Shown here: positions 8,823 to 18,354 of the stretch, one piece after another | Position numbering within the stretch: the stretch's first letter is position 1 | Layout: the number at the start of each line of letters is the position of its first letter | NCBI GenBank assembly: GCA_964493205.1 | Contig: CAZBMJ010000004.1 | Location: forward strand, 1-64,000 | Direction: 5' to 3' | Length of the DNA stretch: 64,000 bases | Origin: CAZBMJ01 sp964493205 | GTDB taxonomy: Bacteria; Myxococcota; UBA727; JABDBI01 | The notes under the pieces: model-generated | Databases searched by the model: none | Told to the model about the DNA's origin: nothing | What the model saw: only the letters and a program-made list of their open reading frames with translations | Program-made: the position numbers and the translations under genes

Positions 8823-8907
8823 ACCAAAGGGCCAATATCCTAGATAATCCTCTAAAATATCCGCCCTTTAGTTCTAACAAGCTCAAAGCAGTCCGGTGGG
8901 TGTTATA
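8823..8907 (+). repeat. Direct repeat, right copy (orphan ALDH 3' end)
   Basis: An 85 bp copy of the aldehyde dehydrogenase 3' end, about 92% identical to 8070-8154, without the rest of the gene. Its reading frame retains the same C-terminal residues and ends in TAA rather than TAG. It begins two bases after the antitoxin stop codon. This is what remains when a cassette enters the end of a gene and brings or creates a second copy of that end. Confidence 0.88.
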
Positions 8908-8911
8908 ATAA

Positions 8912-8991
8912 CGTCTTTGCGAGGGAGCTTTTAAGCGACCGCGGCAATCTAATCACAATAGCAAGATTGCTTCACTGTAGCTCAGAATGAC
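8912..8991. repeat. Interspersed imperfect palindrome (about 80 bp)
   Basis: It starts CGTCTTTGCGAG and ends CTCAGAATGAC, which are near reverse complements. The interior arms GCAATCT and AGATTGC enclose an AT-rich loop. Same family as 39846-39927 and the half copy at 122-151. It lies between the orphan ALDH end and the 3' end of the lipoprotein gene at 9000, so it may also act as a terminator for either side. Confidence 0.7.
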
Positions 8992-8999
8992 TAAAAGCT

Positions 9000-11354
9000 T
9001 TACGGCTCAATAGTTTCTTCTTTTATTTTACAGATTTTATGCACACCGTCGGTTGCATTATTTTTTATCCCTTTCATGCTGGCAAGAACATACCAAGTAT
9101 CACCAAGTTTAGTTGCTGCATCAATACCTCTGTTAAAAACACCGCTACAAATAGTTTGAGGATCTAAGCCTTCAACAGAAGAAGTACTCAGAGGAATGTC
9201 TTTTGTAGGAACCATATCGGGCTTTATTTCAATTAATGAATTATTTTTATAATAAATATTTTTTTCAGCATATATAAAAGCACTTTGTTGGTCATTGGCG
9301 ATAGCCACTTTTACATCTAGATTATGATTTTGTTCACCAAGTAAAACTGGGCTATGACAACCTGTTACATCATTTTCCATATCATTTAAAACACAATTGA
9401 TTATATATTTCTTATAATATTGTATGTATTCAATGAACAGTGTTTTATCAGCAATTGCTAGTAAATTAGTGTCAAATACAGCAGCATTTTCATCTGTTAC
9501 CTTTTCTTTTATTTTATTTCTTAGATTTTGAGTTAAATCTTTTTCATTTTCAAAATTATCATCATATAGTATAATTTTTTGACCCTTGGTAATTAAAACG
9601 CCGTTTTTCAAAGCAACTGCACTGGAAATTGCTACATCATTTTTTGCGGAAGAATAGGTTTTTAAATTACTATCATATTTGAAAAACTCCCCTTTTTTGT
9701 TGCTAAGGGAAAAAGATAATAAATTATCATTTATAAAAATAAATTTATCATGATTATTGTTAACGTTGCAGGAGATAAATTTATTGCCACCAATCTCTTT
9801 CCATTCGAAATTGGAGTCCAAAACGTAAAAAGACTTAATTGTTTTAGTATAAGCCATATAATCATTGCCTTTTTTGATTATATTATAATTACTCACATAC
9901 ATTTTAGATGAAGATTTAGAGCCATAATTGTAGATAACAAAGCCGTCCTCCATTGTACGAGTGCTTTGTATAAGTATTTTATTGCTAGAAGGGCTAGCCA
10001 TTAATTTCATTCCAAGAATATTTTGTCTTGGATAATGTGGATATAGTTTTTTAGCAGGGTCTTCTAATTCAGTCGCTTCACCCTCTAATGTTAACAAAGT
10101 ATAAGGAAAATCTGTTTTTGGTACCGCAGCTTTTTTAGCTTTTTCTTCTTCAAGTTTTAATTCATTCTCCATTTTCTCGATTTGTGCTTTCAATTTGGCA
10201 TTTAACTTATTTAGTCCATCTACTTTGATATTTGTATCATCCTTAGATTTAATTATGGTATCTGATTCGCTTATAATATCTTGAAGTTCTTTTTTTGTTG
10301 TTGTGTCTGTTATTGATAACAGAAGATTTCTGGCTTGGTTCGTTACAATTATTACTTCTTGTTGGACCTTTTCATTGGCTACTCTTTCTTCCTCAGCTTT
10401 TTCATCAGCTACTCTTTTAGCTTCTTTCTCAGCCGTGTCAAACTTACCCTTAGATTTGTTTAGAGCATTTAGAGCACCAATTATCTTAGCTTGCGCAGAT
10501 TTTATATCGCCTTCGCTAGCAGTTTCAGACAATTTATTGAAATCAAACAAAGCCTGGCCAAGGACGATTTGTTTGTCATTTAAATCTTTACTATCAGATA
10601 AAGTACCTTCATTTAAAATCTTTTTAACTTCATTTAGAGGAGTTTCAGCATTCTTAGCTACCAAATTAGCTTGAGCTTTAGCATTTTTTTGTTCATCACT
10701 AATTAACACAATAGCAGCATCAGCTTTTTTATTTTTTAATTCTTTTAATTCATTACTAAGTTTATTTTCTAAAGTTTCTAAATCTTTTGCAGTAGCGGTT
10801 GGTTCTGCTTTTTTAGTAGCCAATTCTAATTTAGTTTTGTTAATGCCTACGACAAAGTCTTTAATATCTTTTTTCTTATTAGCATCTACTTTGTCTTGCT
10901 TCGCTATATTTTCCGCATCTTTAATAAGTTCGTCAGCATTAGCGTCTGTAGCATCTGCTTTTTCAATAGCTTTAGCTTTCAAAAAAGACTTTAGTGCAGC
11001 GGCTAAATACACTAGCCTAAGGTTAAGATTACCAACTTCAGGATCTATATCAGCTTTTTTAGTAAAAGGTCTAATAGAAGCAATAACTTTTTCCACACCC
11101 GTAATAGCTAAGTTTAATTGTGTTGGATCAGCTGTGGTCATATTTTTAGCCAGCTTAGCTTCTTGAATTTTTGCTTCAGCATCAGTAATTTTACTTTGAG
11201 CATCTGCTTGAGCCAAAGCATCGGGATCTGAAGGTGGCGGTGTTTGATTAGATGGCGGCGTAGTTGAAGAAGCAGGTGCGCTAGAATCACTGCCAGGTTT
11301 AGCACAAGCATTTAATAACAAAAGCAAAAACAAAACATTAATAAATTTAATCAT
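9000..11354 (-). CDS. Large coiled-coil lipoprotein, unknown function
   Basis: A 784-residue lipoprotein whose signal peptide ends in the lipobox L-L-N-A-C. A Ser/Thr/Pro-rich linker (residues about 20-50) leads into a long Ala/Lys/Asp-rich helical region (about 50-410). This has heptad-like spacing and many short Ala-Asp-Ala and Lys-Lys-Ala motifs, consistent with extended coiled coil or helical hairpin repeats. The C-terminal 370 residues differ: short Tyr/Asn/Ile-rich beta strands with recurring loops, resembling a propeller-like fold that I cannot assign. Two Cys near the end (DPQTICSG and HKICKI) could pair. A coiled-coil stalk tethered by a lipid anchor and carrying a beta-rich head suggests a surface or adhesion structure, which is inference from architecture only. 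Confidence 0.75.
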   Translation of the reverse strand: MIKFINVLFLLLLLNACAKPGSDSSAPASSTTPPSNQTPPPSDPDALAQADAQSKITDAEAKIQEAKLAKNMTTADPTQLNLAITGVEKVIASIRPFTKKADIDPEVGNLNLRLVYLAAALKSFLKAKAIEKADATDANADELIKDAENIAKQDKVDANKKKDIKDFVVGINKTKLELATKKAEPTATAKDLETLENKLSNELKELKNKKADAAIVLISDEQKNAKAQANLVAKNAETPLNEVKKILNEGTLSDSKDLNDKQIVLGQALFDFNKLSETASEGDIKSAQAKIIGALNALNKSKGKFDTAEKEAKRVADEKAEEERVANEKVQQEVIIVTNQARNLLLSITDTTTKKELQDIISESDTIIKSKDDTNIKVDGLNKLNAKLKAQIEKMENELKLEEEKAKKAAVPKTDFPYTLLTLEGEATELEDPAKKLYPHYPRQNILGMKLMASPSSNKILIQSTRTMEDGFVIYNYGSKSSSKMYVSNYNIIKKGNDYMAYTKTIKSFYVLDSNFEWKEIGGNKFISCNVNNNHDKFIFINDNLLSFSLSNKKGEFFKYDSNLKTYSSAKNDVAISSAVALKNGVLITKGQKIILYDDNFENEKDLTQNLRNKIKEKVTDENAAVFDTNLLAIADKTLFIEYIQYYKKYIINCVLNDMENDVTGCHSPVLLGEQNHNLDVKVAIANDQQSAFIYAEKNIYYKNNSLIEIKPDMVPTKDIPLSTSSVEGLDPQTICSGVFNRGIDAATKLGDTWYVLASMKGIKNNATDGVHKICKIKEETIEP

Positions 11355-11513
11355 ATAAAAACCTTAAAAAATAGATTCATAATGTACATAGCAAAAATAT
11401 TGAAATACGCAATGACTTAAATTACTGTTTTTATTATACACTTATTTAACTTGCTAATATTTATGATTAAATATGTTTAAAATAAAAGATCATAATTACT
11501 TGCTCCAAAGTTA

Positions 11514-11541
11514 GCCCTTCTCTACGTGCTCTGACAAGGGC
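11514..11541. repeat. Hairpin related to the GIY-YIG element repeat
   Basis: GCCCTT and AAGGGC (6 bp arms) enclose CTCTACGTGCTCTGAC. The core TCTACGTGCTCTGAC differs by one base from TCTACGTGCCCTGAC inside the terminal inverted repeats of the element at 63253-63765, and the flanking GCCC...GGGC arrangement is similar. It sits 23 bases beyond the stop codon of the gene at 11564-14299. It may be a decayed relative of the element end or a terminator hairpin. The remaining intergenic sequence on either side is AT-rich without recognisable content. Confidence 0.4.
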
Positions 11542-11563
11542 CTTATGCGAGACATCTAGACAA

Positions 11564-14299
11564 TTAAGGCTTTTTCAAATATTTTTCCAAAGTTTCTGGT
11601 GCTACACCTGAACTCATAATTTCATCAAGTATTTTTTCTTGATCTTCTGGAGATTTTTGAAAGATATCTTCATTAATTACACTTATCAAACATTTCTTTT
11701 GATCTTCTGCAGAAAAGTCAAGATCCAAAATACCACCGATAGCTTGATAAATATCTATTTCTTTATTTTCAAGAGCATTTTTTAATAAGTTAATTGCCGT
11801 CAATACATTAATTTTTTTATCTTTAATTATATCTCCAATACGGCTAATACTCTCATAACGAGGTATAAGAACATTATTCATCACTTCATCACTAAAAGCC
11901 TTGTTATATTCTATTACTACAGAGTCATAACCAAATTCTTCCATTACTTCGTGAAAAGCCTTAGTAAGCTCTTGGCCATCATCAATAAAAATTATGCGGC
12001 GAGGATGTATATTTGCTGCTTGTAAAAATTCTAAAGCAGTTATAGCTTTGCCGTAATACGTCGTTAGGCCTTTGCTCCCTCTATCACTAGCATTTACTTT
12101 AAAGGATTTTAGCATATCAGTATTAGTGCGTAATTTTATATTATAATCAGTATTTTTTGCTTTTTGCCCCAATACGCTTGCATTAGTAAATAATATACCA
12201 TTAAAGTAACCTCTTGCACTATCTTGAAATTGATTATTATTTTCTGAATTATAAGGTATTTTGCTAAGGTTAATCTTAGCGTTTCTAAGCTCAAGCATCA
12301 TTTTCATAGCGTTACTGATTGGGAGGGGGGAGCGCTCATAGCGTAAAGTAGCATTATTTTTTACAATGCTGCTAACATCAGCAGACCCATTACCTCTGTT
12401 AGTAAGAACAATGCTCTGGCCCCCTTTTTGTTTTATTTGCTCCATAAGGCCACTAATTTTGTTGTCTACAGTCTTATTTACTAACCCATTTACATTTACA
12501 AATTCAGGCAAAAATATAGTTTGATCATAATCAAAAAATACGTAGGTATTATCAACAACATGATCTAAAATATCTTCAATATTGTTGGTTGAAATATATT
12601 TATGCTCTACTGCATCTTCTCTACTTGTCAACTTTTTGATAATAATATTGGATTCAATATAATTTTTATTATGATGAAAATATGTCAGTATAGCGCCCAA
12701 TATCTCTCTTTCATTTTCGCCGATTAAAATAACAACTTTACCTGGCTTAAATACCGTATTAAATGCCCTTGGATCTTGTGGCATTGGCTTAGCTTTTGGA
12801 CCTAATATTTTCTTCACACTGTTTTTAAACATTTCTTGATCAGCAAAACTATAAAAAATTTCAGCATCTTCCAAATTTTTCCCGAGGATTTGCTCCATTG
12901 TTGTGGATTGGTTGAAACGCATTTCTTCTTCAATAAGAAATCCGGGTCGCTTTATATCATCAAGCAAAAACTTTATAACAAAATCCTGCTTGATAGTTGA
13001 AATAGCATCGTTAAAGAATTTTTTGATTGATTGCAGATTTTTAATATTATTTTTATTCAGGACAATAATAGTTTTTTTAAGAGGATCACGATTTTTTAGC
13101 TCACTTACAAAAGGAGGTGAAGTATTTTTATTACTGGTTTCTATTTTTTCTATGAGATTTCTAAACTTAAGATCAACAAATATATTATTATTTCGCCAAT
13201 CATCACCCAATAAAGCATCTAAATTATCAGCAAAAGAGTTATCAGCATCTTCTTCTGTTAATGTAGGTGTAGATTCATTAGAATCATTTATTTCAATAAT
13301 AGTAAAATCATTCTTTATGGATTTTATATGCTTATTAAAATAATTAAAAACTAGTGATTTATACTCTAAATTTCCTCCTTTTCTAAACAAAAAAACATAT
13401 TTTTTATCACTAGCAAATTCCTGAGATCTGAACATTAGCGATGCTACGATTTTTATAGTAGGAAATTTCTCTCTCAACTCGTTAAATATCAATGGTTTTT
13501 GAAAAAAACTTATACTGTCTACAAAAACTTCTGCATTGCTTAAATCAGATTTATAAAAGTTAGTTAAACTCATTTCTTTTGAGATAATTTTATATGGGGA
13601 AATAGATTGAGGAATAATTTTTTTAAAAACAAAATCATCTTTGAAATCTGCTATCAAGAATCCTTCCAACCAATTTGATGAAAATTGTCTTTTAAAACGC
13701 TGAAATTTCTCATTATATTCATCCTGATCTAACAGCACTATGGATTTTCTTTCTTTATCCCCTGATTGATAAATAAATGCAGCTGGAGTTTCAATCTTAT
13801 AATATTTAAGCTTTTCATGTTCTAGCTTTTCAATTAGGTCAGGTAATTTTTCACTTACGAATATATTGTTTTTTGTATAGTGAGGACCTAATAACTCTTC
13901 AAGGGTAGCGTCAGAAGTAACATGAAAATCCTCCTCTTTTGATCTTGGCTTTGTAGCAGTTGGAATATCATTAGCTAAGATTTTTACTTCATAGTAAGCC
14001 GGGTCTGATTGGTGGGCATTCAAAATATCTACTTGTTTTTTAAGATCATTTAGGGAAGCATTATATATATAAAGCCTTTTTTTGTAATTAGGGTTTATTA
14101 CATTATATTTAATATTAAAATTCTCTAATGATTGAATAATTTTTTTGAGTTCTTTATCAATAATAATATTTTGAAAGCGCCAATCATCACCCAATACCTC
14201 ATGTAAATCAGCAGGGTTATCATGGGCAGCATAGGATGCGTGAGTAGTATATAACGCAAAAATAAATGCCAAAAATTTTAATACTTTATTATTTATCAT
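11564..14299 (-). CDS. Exported repeat protein with C-terminal HAD domain (DUF2608-like)
   Basis: A signal peptide (hydrophobic LKFLAFIFALYTTHASYA) is followed by four degenerate repeats, each opening with LGDDWRxxNI or a variant (EVLGDDWRFQNII, ELLGPHYTKNNIF, ALLGDDWRNNNIF, QILGKNLEDAEIF). The C-terminal 330 residues have HAD phosphatase motifs: FFDYDQT near residue 590 (motif I, DxDxT), SIVLTNRG (motif II), a Lys in GKAITALEF (motif III) and IIFIDDG near 771 (motif IV). Exported HAD proteins of the DUF2608 type are known from Legionella and chlamydia-like bacteria and are of unknown function. The substrate is unknown; the catalytic residues look intact, so phosphatase activity is plausible. 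The ATG at 14299 is preferred to the GTG at 14308 because AGGT lies at a suitable distance before it. Confidence 0.75.
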   Translation of the reverse strand: MINNKVLKFLAFIFALYTTHASYAAHDNPADLHEVLGDDWRFQNIIIDKELKKIIQSLENFNIKYNVINPNYKKRLYIYNASLNDLKKQVDILNAHQSDPAYYEVKILANDIPTATKPRSKEEDFHVTSDATLEELLGPHYTKNNIFVSEKLPDLIEKLEHEKLKYYKIETPAAFIYQSGDKERKSIVLLDQDEYNEKFQRFKRQFSSNWLEGFLIADFKDDFVFKKIIPQSISPYKIISKEMSLTNFYKSDLSNAEVFVDSISFFQKPLIFNELREKFPTIKIVASLMFRSQEFASDKKYVFLFRKGGNLEYKSLVFNYFNKHIKSIKNDFTIIEINDSNESTPTLTEEDADNSFADNLDALLGDDWRNNNIFVDLKFRNLIEKIETSNKNTSPPFVSELKNRDPLKKTIIVLNKNNIKNLQSIKKFFNDAISTIKQDFVIKFLLDDIKRPGFLIEEEMRFNQSTTMEQILGKNLEDAEIFYSFADQEMFKNSVKKILGPKAKPMPQDPRAFNTVFKPGKVVILIGENEREILGAILTYFHHNKNYIESNIIIKKLTSREDAVEHKYISTNNIEDILDHVVDNTYVFFDYDQTIFLPEFVNVNGLVNKTVDNKISGLMEQIKQKGGQSIVLTNRGNGSADVSSIVKNNATLRYERSPLPISNAMKMMLELRNAKINLSKIPYNSENNNQFQDSARGYFNGILFTNASVLGQKAKNTDYNIKLRTNTDMLKSFKVNASDRGSKGLTTYYGKAITALEFLQAANIHPRRIIFIDDGQELTKAFHEVMEEFGYDSVVIEYNKAFSDEVMNNVLIPRYESISRIGDIIKDKKINVLTAINLLKNALENKEIDIYQAIGGILDLDFSAEDQKKCLISVINEDIFQKSPEDQEKILDEIMSSGVAPETLEKYLKKP

Positions 14300-14429
14300 A
14301 AAAATCACCTAATTACTTATTATTATATATTTATCTAACGTTTTTTAAAAAAATTTCAATACAACTTTTTAAAAAATAGATCACTATCCAATATTTCTAA
14401 GCACTTAAATAATTTAGTATGTTTATTTT

Positions 14430-17300
14430 TTACCCAGAAACATCAGGGCTAAAGCCTTTGCGCATGGTGTTTTCACTCACTACTGTTATATCAACAAAAT
14501 TATATAAGTAATCTAAGCCTCCAGCTTTAGCGCCCAGTCCGCTCATTTTAAAGCCACCAAAGGGTTGACGTTTAACATTGGCACCTGTGCATTTTTGATT
14601 AATATATAAATTACCCACCGCAAAAGTGGCCGTTACTTTGGCAATATTTTTAGGGCTGCGAGAAAAAAAGCCACCAGTAAGAGCGAATTCAGTGTGATTA
14701 GCAATATCTATGGCTTCATCTAAATCTTTTACTGTGTAAATAGCTACTATGGGTGCAAAAAATTCTTCTTGCATACAAATATGATTTTTATCAGAAGTTT
14801 GTACGATAACTGGCGGTATAAAAAAGCCATTTTCTACATATTGGCCCTCGTATAAAATTTTAATAGATGGATCTTGCTTTAGTGCTTCTATGACTTTTTT
14901 TATGCGTTCAAATGCATCTTTGTCTATGACTGCTGCCATATCACAGAAAGGCTTGCTGCTCTCACAAATAGTGAGTTTTTTACTGGCTTGTATAAATCTT
15001 TTAATAAAAGTGTCAGCAATGGATTCAAGTAAGATAATTCTTGATAAAGCAGAACATTTTTGGCCACTAAATTCAAAAGCACTTTTTATGCATGCAACTA
15101 CTGCTTCGTCTAAATCAGCATCATCGTCGATAATCATGGCATTTTTGCCGCCCATCTCACAAATAATTCTTTTTAAATTATATTTATTAGCCGTATTAAT
15201 AATCTCTAAACCAACATTTTTGCTGCCTGTGAAACAAATGGTGGCAATATCTTTATGAGTAACTAAATATTGACCAATTTCTTCACCTACCCCAGGTAAA
15301 AATTGCACACAAGAGCTTAAAAACCCTGCCCGTATCATGCGCTCGTACAACAAATACCCAGTTAAACTTGAGCTTTCTGCAGGTTTCATAATAATGCTAT
15401 TGCCTGCAACATAGGCGGCTATGCTCATGCCACATAAAATAGCCAATGGAAAATTCCAAGGAGCAATAATTAAGCTTGGACCTTTGGCTTTATAATATTG
15501 CCAATTACTTTCGCCACTTAGACTGTATAAATTATCAGCTTTAAGTTTTTGGGCGCATTGGGCATAAAAATTACAAAAATCTATGGCTTCAGCGATTTCA
15601 GCATCAGCTTGCTCAAAAGTCTTAGATACTTCTAAACACATGGCAGCACTTAAAAGTACTCGATCCCTATGCAAAATTTCAGCTAAATTTTCCAAATGCT
15701 TAATGCGTTCATCAAGGCCTATGCTTACTAATTTTTGTTGATTATTTACACAGGTAGTTAGCGCTTTTTGGGCTTGTTCTAGATTTGCAAAACTTATATG
15801 GGCTATTTGTTGCTGATTACAACTTGGATTAAATTTAGCAAAATCATTAGTATAACTAGCTTGTCCATCTATAACTATGGGTACTTTATACGGCAGAGCA
15901 TTTTGAAAGTTTTGTAGAGCAGTAATAAAATTTTTTCTTTCTTGCTCCTCACAAAAATCTGTAAAAGGAGCATTTTTAAAATCTGAGTTTGTTACTTTTT
16001 CTTGTATGGTTAATTGTGGTTTAGCAAGCAAAATAGTTTCGTTTTGTTGATCATGATGAGCCATTTTTACAAAGCCCATTTGAGAAGTGTTTTCCAAAAG
16101 CCTTCTTACCAAATAAGACATTCCCTCCAGTAATTCACCCATGGGAGAGTAAATCCTAACGTTATAACCTTGCTTTAAAAAAACTTTTTTCTCTACATCA
16201 GCCATGCCATAAAGCATTTGGATTTCATAATCTTTGGGAGTTAAATTTTTACTTTGTGCATAGCAAATAGCATTGCTTAAAGAACGAATGTTATGACTGC
16301 CAAAAGCAGGTCTAGTTATTTGATAATTATTTATCAAAATACGAGTTAAACTCTCAAAATTTACATCGCTGGCTGCTTTTTCTTCAAATACTGGGCAAGC
16401 AATACCTGTTTGCCTACTTTTAATAACTTCATAATCCCAATAAGCGCCTTTGACTAATCTTACGGTTATAGGAGTGGCTCTTTTTTTTGCCAAATTTACT
16501 AAGTTTTCTAAGTCTTTTTGAGAACGTTTTAAATAAGCTTGAACTACGATACCTAAGTTTGGCCAGTCAATAAATTCTTGATCAAACATTAAATTAGTAA
16601 AAAGCTTATTAATAATTTCTAAACTTTGATAACTTTCCATATCAAAATTAATAAAAACATTATGATTTTTTGCTTGTCTTAAAAGCGGCCATAGACGAGC
16701 TTTTAGTAATTCTACTGAATAATCAGGATCAAGGCTTTTAAGTTTACTTGATAGAGAAGTGATTTTAATAGAAACGTTAGGATTTGGAAGACTTGAGACT
16801 TCAGTAATAATTTCACTTAATTTTAAATAATAACTATTGGCTTCTTCTTCGCTGAGCACAGCTTCGCCTAATAAATCTATGGTAAATAAAAAACCTTGCT
16901 CATGAAGTTTTGTTAAAGTTTTTTTAGCAGCGCTAATACTATCGCCAATAATAAATCTTTTAGCCATATCTGCAATATTATTTTTAATGCTGCTTTGAGC
17001 TAAGCTTGCAGTGATACTTGAAGATGAAGCGGCTTTTAATGCAGTGGAAATAACTAAGGGCAGATCTTGTTTTAGTAAATATTCTTCTATGTGAGAACTT
17101 ATTTGTTCTTTAGTTTTTAAACTGGGCAATACATCTACAAATCTAAATAAATTAATTTTAAAAAGTGGATCTTTCATAACCCACTCCATAATTAAACCCA
17201 TCCAGTATTGTTTATCAAAGATACTTTCTTTGTGGGATTTTATATCTTTAAATAAGGTTAAACCTTTTTCTAAAATCTGTTTTTCTAAATCAATGGACAT
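14430..17300 (-). CDS. putA: Bifunctional proline dehydrogenase / P5C dehydrogenase
   Basis: Oxidises proline to glutamate in two channelled steps. The N-terminal PRODH barrel shows FTIDLLGEAV near residue 140, RLVKGAYWDYE near 290 and IYSPMGELLEGMSYLVRR, all FAD/proline-site motifs. The C-terminal ALDH half shows APWNFPLAI near 613, CFTGSKNVG, the catalytic-Glu motif ICEMGGKNA near 716 and the catalytic-Cys motif SGQKCSALSR near 747, ending in PFGGFKMSGLG. At 956 residues it lacks the ribbon-helix-helix DNA-binding domain and the extra C-terminal domain of the 1300-residue enterobacterial PutA, so it should be an enzyme only. Proline is a common carbon source for intracellular bacteria. A small membrane protein gene lies 46 bases upstream on the same strand. 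Confidence 0.96.
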   Translation of the reverse strand: MSIDLEKQILEKGLTLFKDIKSHKESIFDKQYWMGLIMEWVMKDPLFKINLFRFVDVLPSLKTKEQISSHIEEYLLKQDLPLVISTALKAASSSSITASLAQSSIKNNIADMAKRFIIGDSISAAKKTLTKLHEQGFLFTIDLLGEAVLSEEEANSYYLKLSEIITEVSSLPNPNVSIKITSLSSKLKSLDPDYSVELLKARLWPLLRQAKNHNVFINFDMESYQSLEIINKLFTNLMFDQEFIDWPNLGIVVQAYLKRSQKDLENLVNLAKKRATPITVRLVKGAYWDYEVIKSRQTGIACPVFEEKAASDVNFESLTRILINNYQITRPAFGSHNIRSLSNAICYAQSKNLTPKDYEIQMLYGMADVEKKVFLKQGYNVRIYSPMGELLEGMSYLVRRLLENTSQMGFVKMAHHDQQNETILLAKPQLTIQEKVTNSDFKNAPFTDFCEEQERKNFITALQNFQNALPYKVPIVIDGQASYTNDFAKFNPSCNQQQIAHISFANLEQAQKALTTCVNNQQKLVSIGLDERIKHLENLAEILHRDRVLLSAAMCLEVSKTFEQADAEIAEAIDFCNFYAQCAQKLKADNLYSLSGESNWQYYKAKGPSLIIAPWNFPLAILCGMSIAAYVAGNSIIMKPAESSSLTGYLLYERMIRAGFLSSCVQFLPGVGEEIGQYLVTHKDIATICFTGSKNVGLEIINTANKYNLKRIICEMGGKNAMIIDDDADLDEAVVACIKSAFEFSGQKCSALSRIILLESIADTFIKRFIQASKKLTICESSKPFCDMAAVIDKDAFERIKKVIEALKQDPSIKILYEGQYVENGFFIPPVIVQTSDKNHICMQEEFFAPIVAIYTVKDLDEAIDIANHTEFALTGGFFSRSPKNIAKVTATFAVGNLYINQKCTGANVKRQPFGGFKMSGLGAKAGGLDYLYNFVDITVVSENTMRKGFSPDVSG

Positions 17301-17345
17301 AGTTAGTAGTTCCGTATTAAAATCACGAAACTACAACAAATAACT

Positions 17346-17537
17346 CTAAAATCTCATCCCATTTTTAGCTCTAAATTCAAACCATTTCCATCCAAAATAA
17401 GCACCTACTCCAATGATTGGAATGCCTATTAAAGGTGAAAGGCCAAAAGTAAGTACTACACCTAGGGATTCAACACCCAAAAATAAATATCTTTTTTTCT
17501 TTTCAATGTCGTTTCTGCTTTGTAATGAGCTGCTCAT
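17346..17537 (-). CDS. Small membrane protein
   Basis: A 63-residue protein: polar N terminus with basic residues (NDIEKKKRY), a hydrophobic region that could form two short membrane segments (YLFLGVESLGVVLTFGL and IGIPIIGVGAYFGWKWF), and a basic tail. It starts three bases after the stop of the nuclease gene upstream, so the two are likely co-transcribed and perhaps continue into putA, 46 bases on. AGGTAAAAA before the ATG is a plausible ribosome-binding site. No family recognised. Confidence 0.6.
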   Translation of the reverse strand: MSSSLQSRNDIEKKKRYLFLGVESLGVVLTFGLSPLIGIPIIGVGAYFGWKWFEFRAKNGMRF

Positions 17538-17540
17538 TTT

Positions 17541-18287
17541 TTACCTCGATAATAAACAAGATGGTCTATGATCACCATATCTTTGTGTAAATGGTACGTA
17601 TACCATACATGACTCAGTAGTTTCAAAACAGACATTTTCACAGGTTTTATAAACTTCTTGATGCTTCCATTCTTTGGTATGGCCATCAAGAGTAGAAATA
17701 GCTCTATTATAGGTTTCTTTAAGGCGAGATCTTTTAGAACTATTTTCATCTGCTGAATGTAATGAAGTGATAATATATTCTGGAGCGCCAAATTTCCACA
17801 TACCCATATTTTTGCTAATAGCTTCTTTTTGTATAGCTACATAGGATGCTTTAGCCGAAGATTCATCCATAGAAAATGCATGAGCAAAACCATTTTTTAT
17901 AAGTGAGAGCGCTAAATCATCACAGGTTACTAATAATCTGCCATAGGTATCGTTATTGCCGTCAAGGGTGCAATTCCATCTTCCTGCACGAGCATGCTGT
18001 GAGGCTGCTTGAGAATTTTCATACAAAAAATTTTGTGAAGCATTTTTAAAAGAATGGACTGGCCCATAATTTTCTAGAGTATTAAATCCGTTGATACGTG
18101 CTCGTTTATTTTTATATTCTCCATCAAGCACTTTAAAAGTATCTCCATCATTGAAATAAACCAACGCTTCTTTGCCATTTAGTACTACTATGCTTTGATT
18201 ATTTTCTCGTGCTGATAGTTGGCTACTAAAGTTAATAGAAAAAATAACGCTTAGTAGTAAAAAAAGTTTTTGCCGATGATTTTTCAT
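17541..18287 (-). CDS. Exported thermonuclease-like (SNase-fold) protein
   Basis: A signal peptide (hydrophobic LFLLLSVIFSINFSSQLSA) is followed by a staphylococcal-nuclease-like domain. DGDTFKVL is the beta-barrel start, RARINGFNTLEN carries the Arg and Glu corresponding to the catalytic R35/E43 of SNase, and YGRLLVTC supplies the second catalytic Arg. ALSLIKNGFAHAF is the usual following helix. SNase-family enzymes cut DNA and RNA with Ca2+. The C-terminal 70 residues, after the SNase fold, contain four Cys (KTCENVCFETTESC and PSCLL), suggesting a disulfide-stabilised add-on. The ATG at 18287 is preceded by GGGGGATAC, another G-run leader. It is divergent from comF with only 67 bases between start codons, so the promoters probably overlap. 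Confidence 0.8.
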   Translation of the reverse strand: MKNHRQKLFLLLSVIFSINFSSQLSARENNQSIVVLNGKEALVYFNDGDTFKVLDGEYKNKRARINGFNTLENYGPVHSFKNASQNFLYENSQAASQHARAGRWNCTLDGNNDTYGRLLVTCDDLALSLIKNGFAHAFSMDESSAKASYVAIQKEAISKNMGMWKFGAPEYIITSLHSADENSSKRSRLKETYNRAISTLDGHTKEWKHQEVYKTCENVCFETTESCMVYVPFTQRYGDHRPSCLLSR

Positions 18288-18354
18288 GTATCCCCCATAC
18301 ATTTTTAACTCTTATTTGAGTTTAGCATTAACTTACAAAATCAAAGGTTTTTTT

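Noticed and set aside
8196..8907. Toxin-antitoxin cassette as an integron cassette
   Set aside because: No attC-like site or integrase; the flanking repeat is a gene end.
17534..17791. 85-codon frame inside the nuclease gene
   Set aside because: It overlaps the SNase-like gene on the same strand in another frame and has no independent support.
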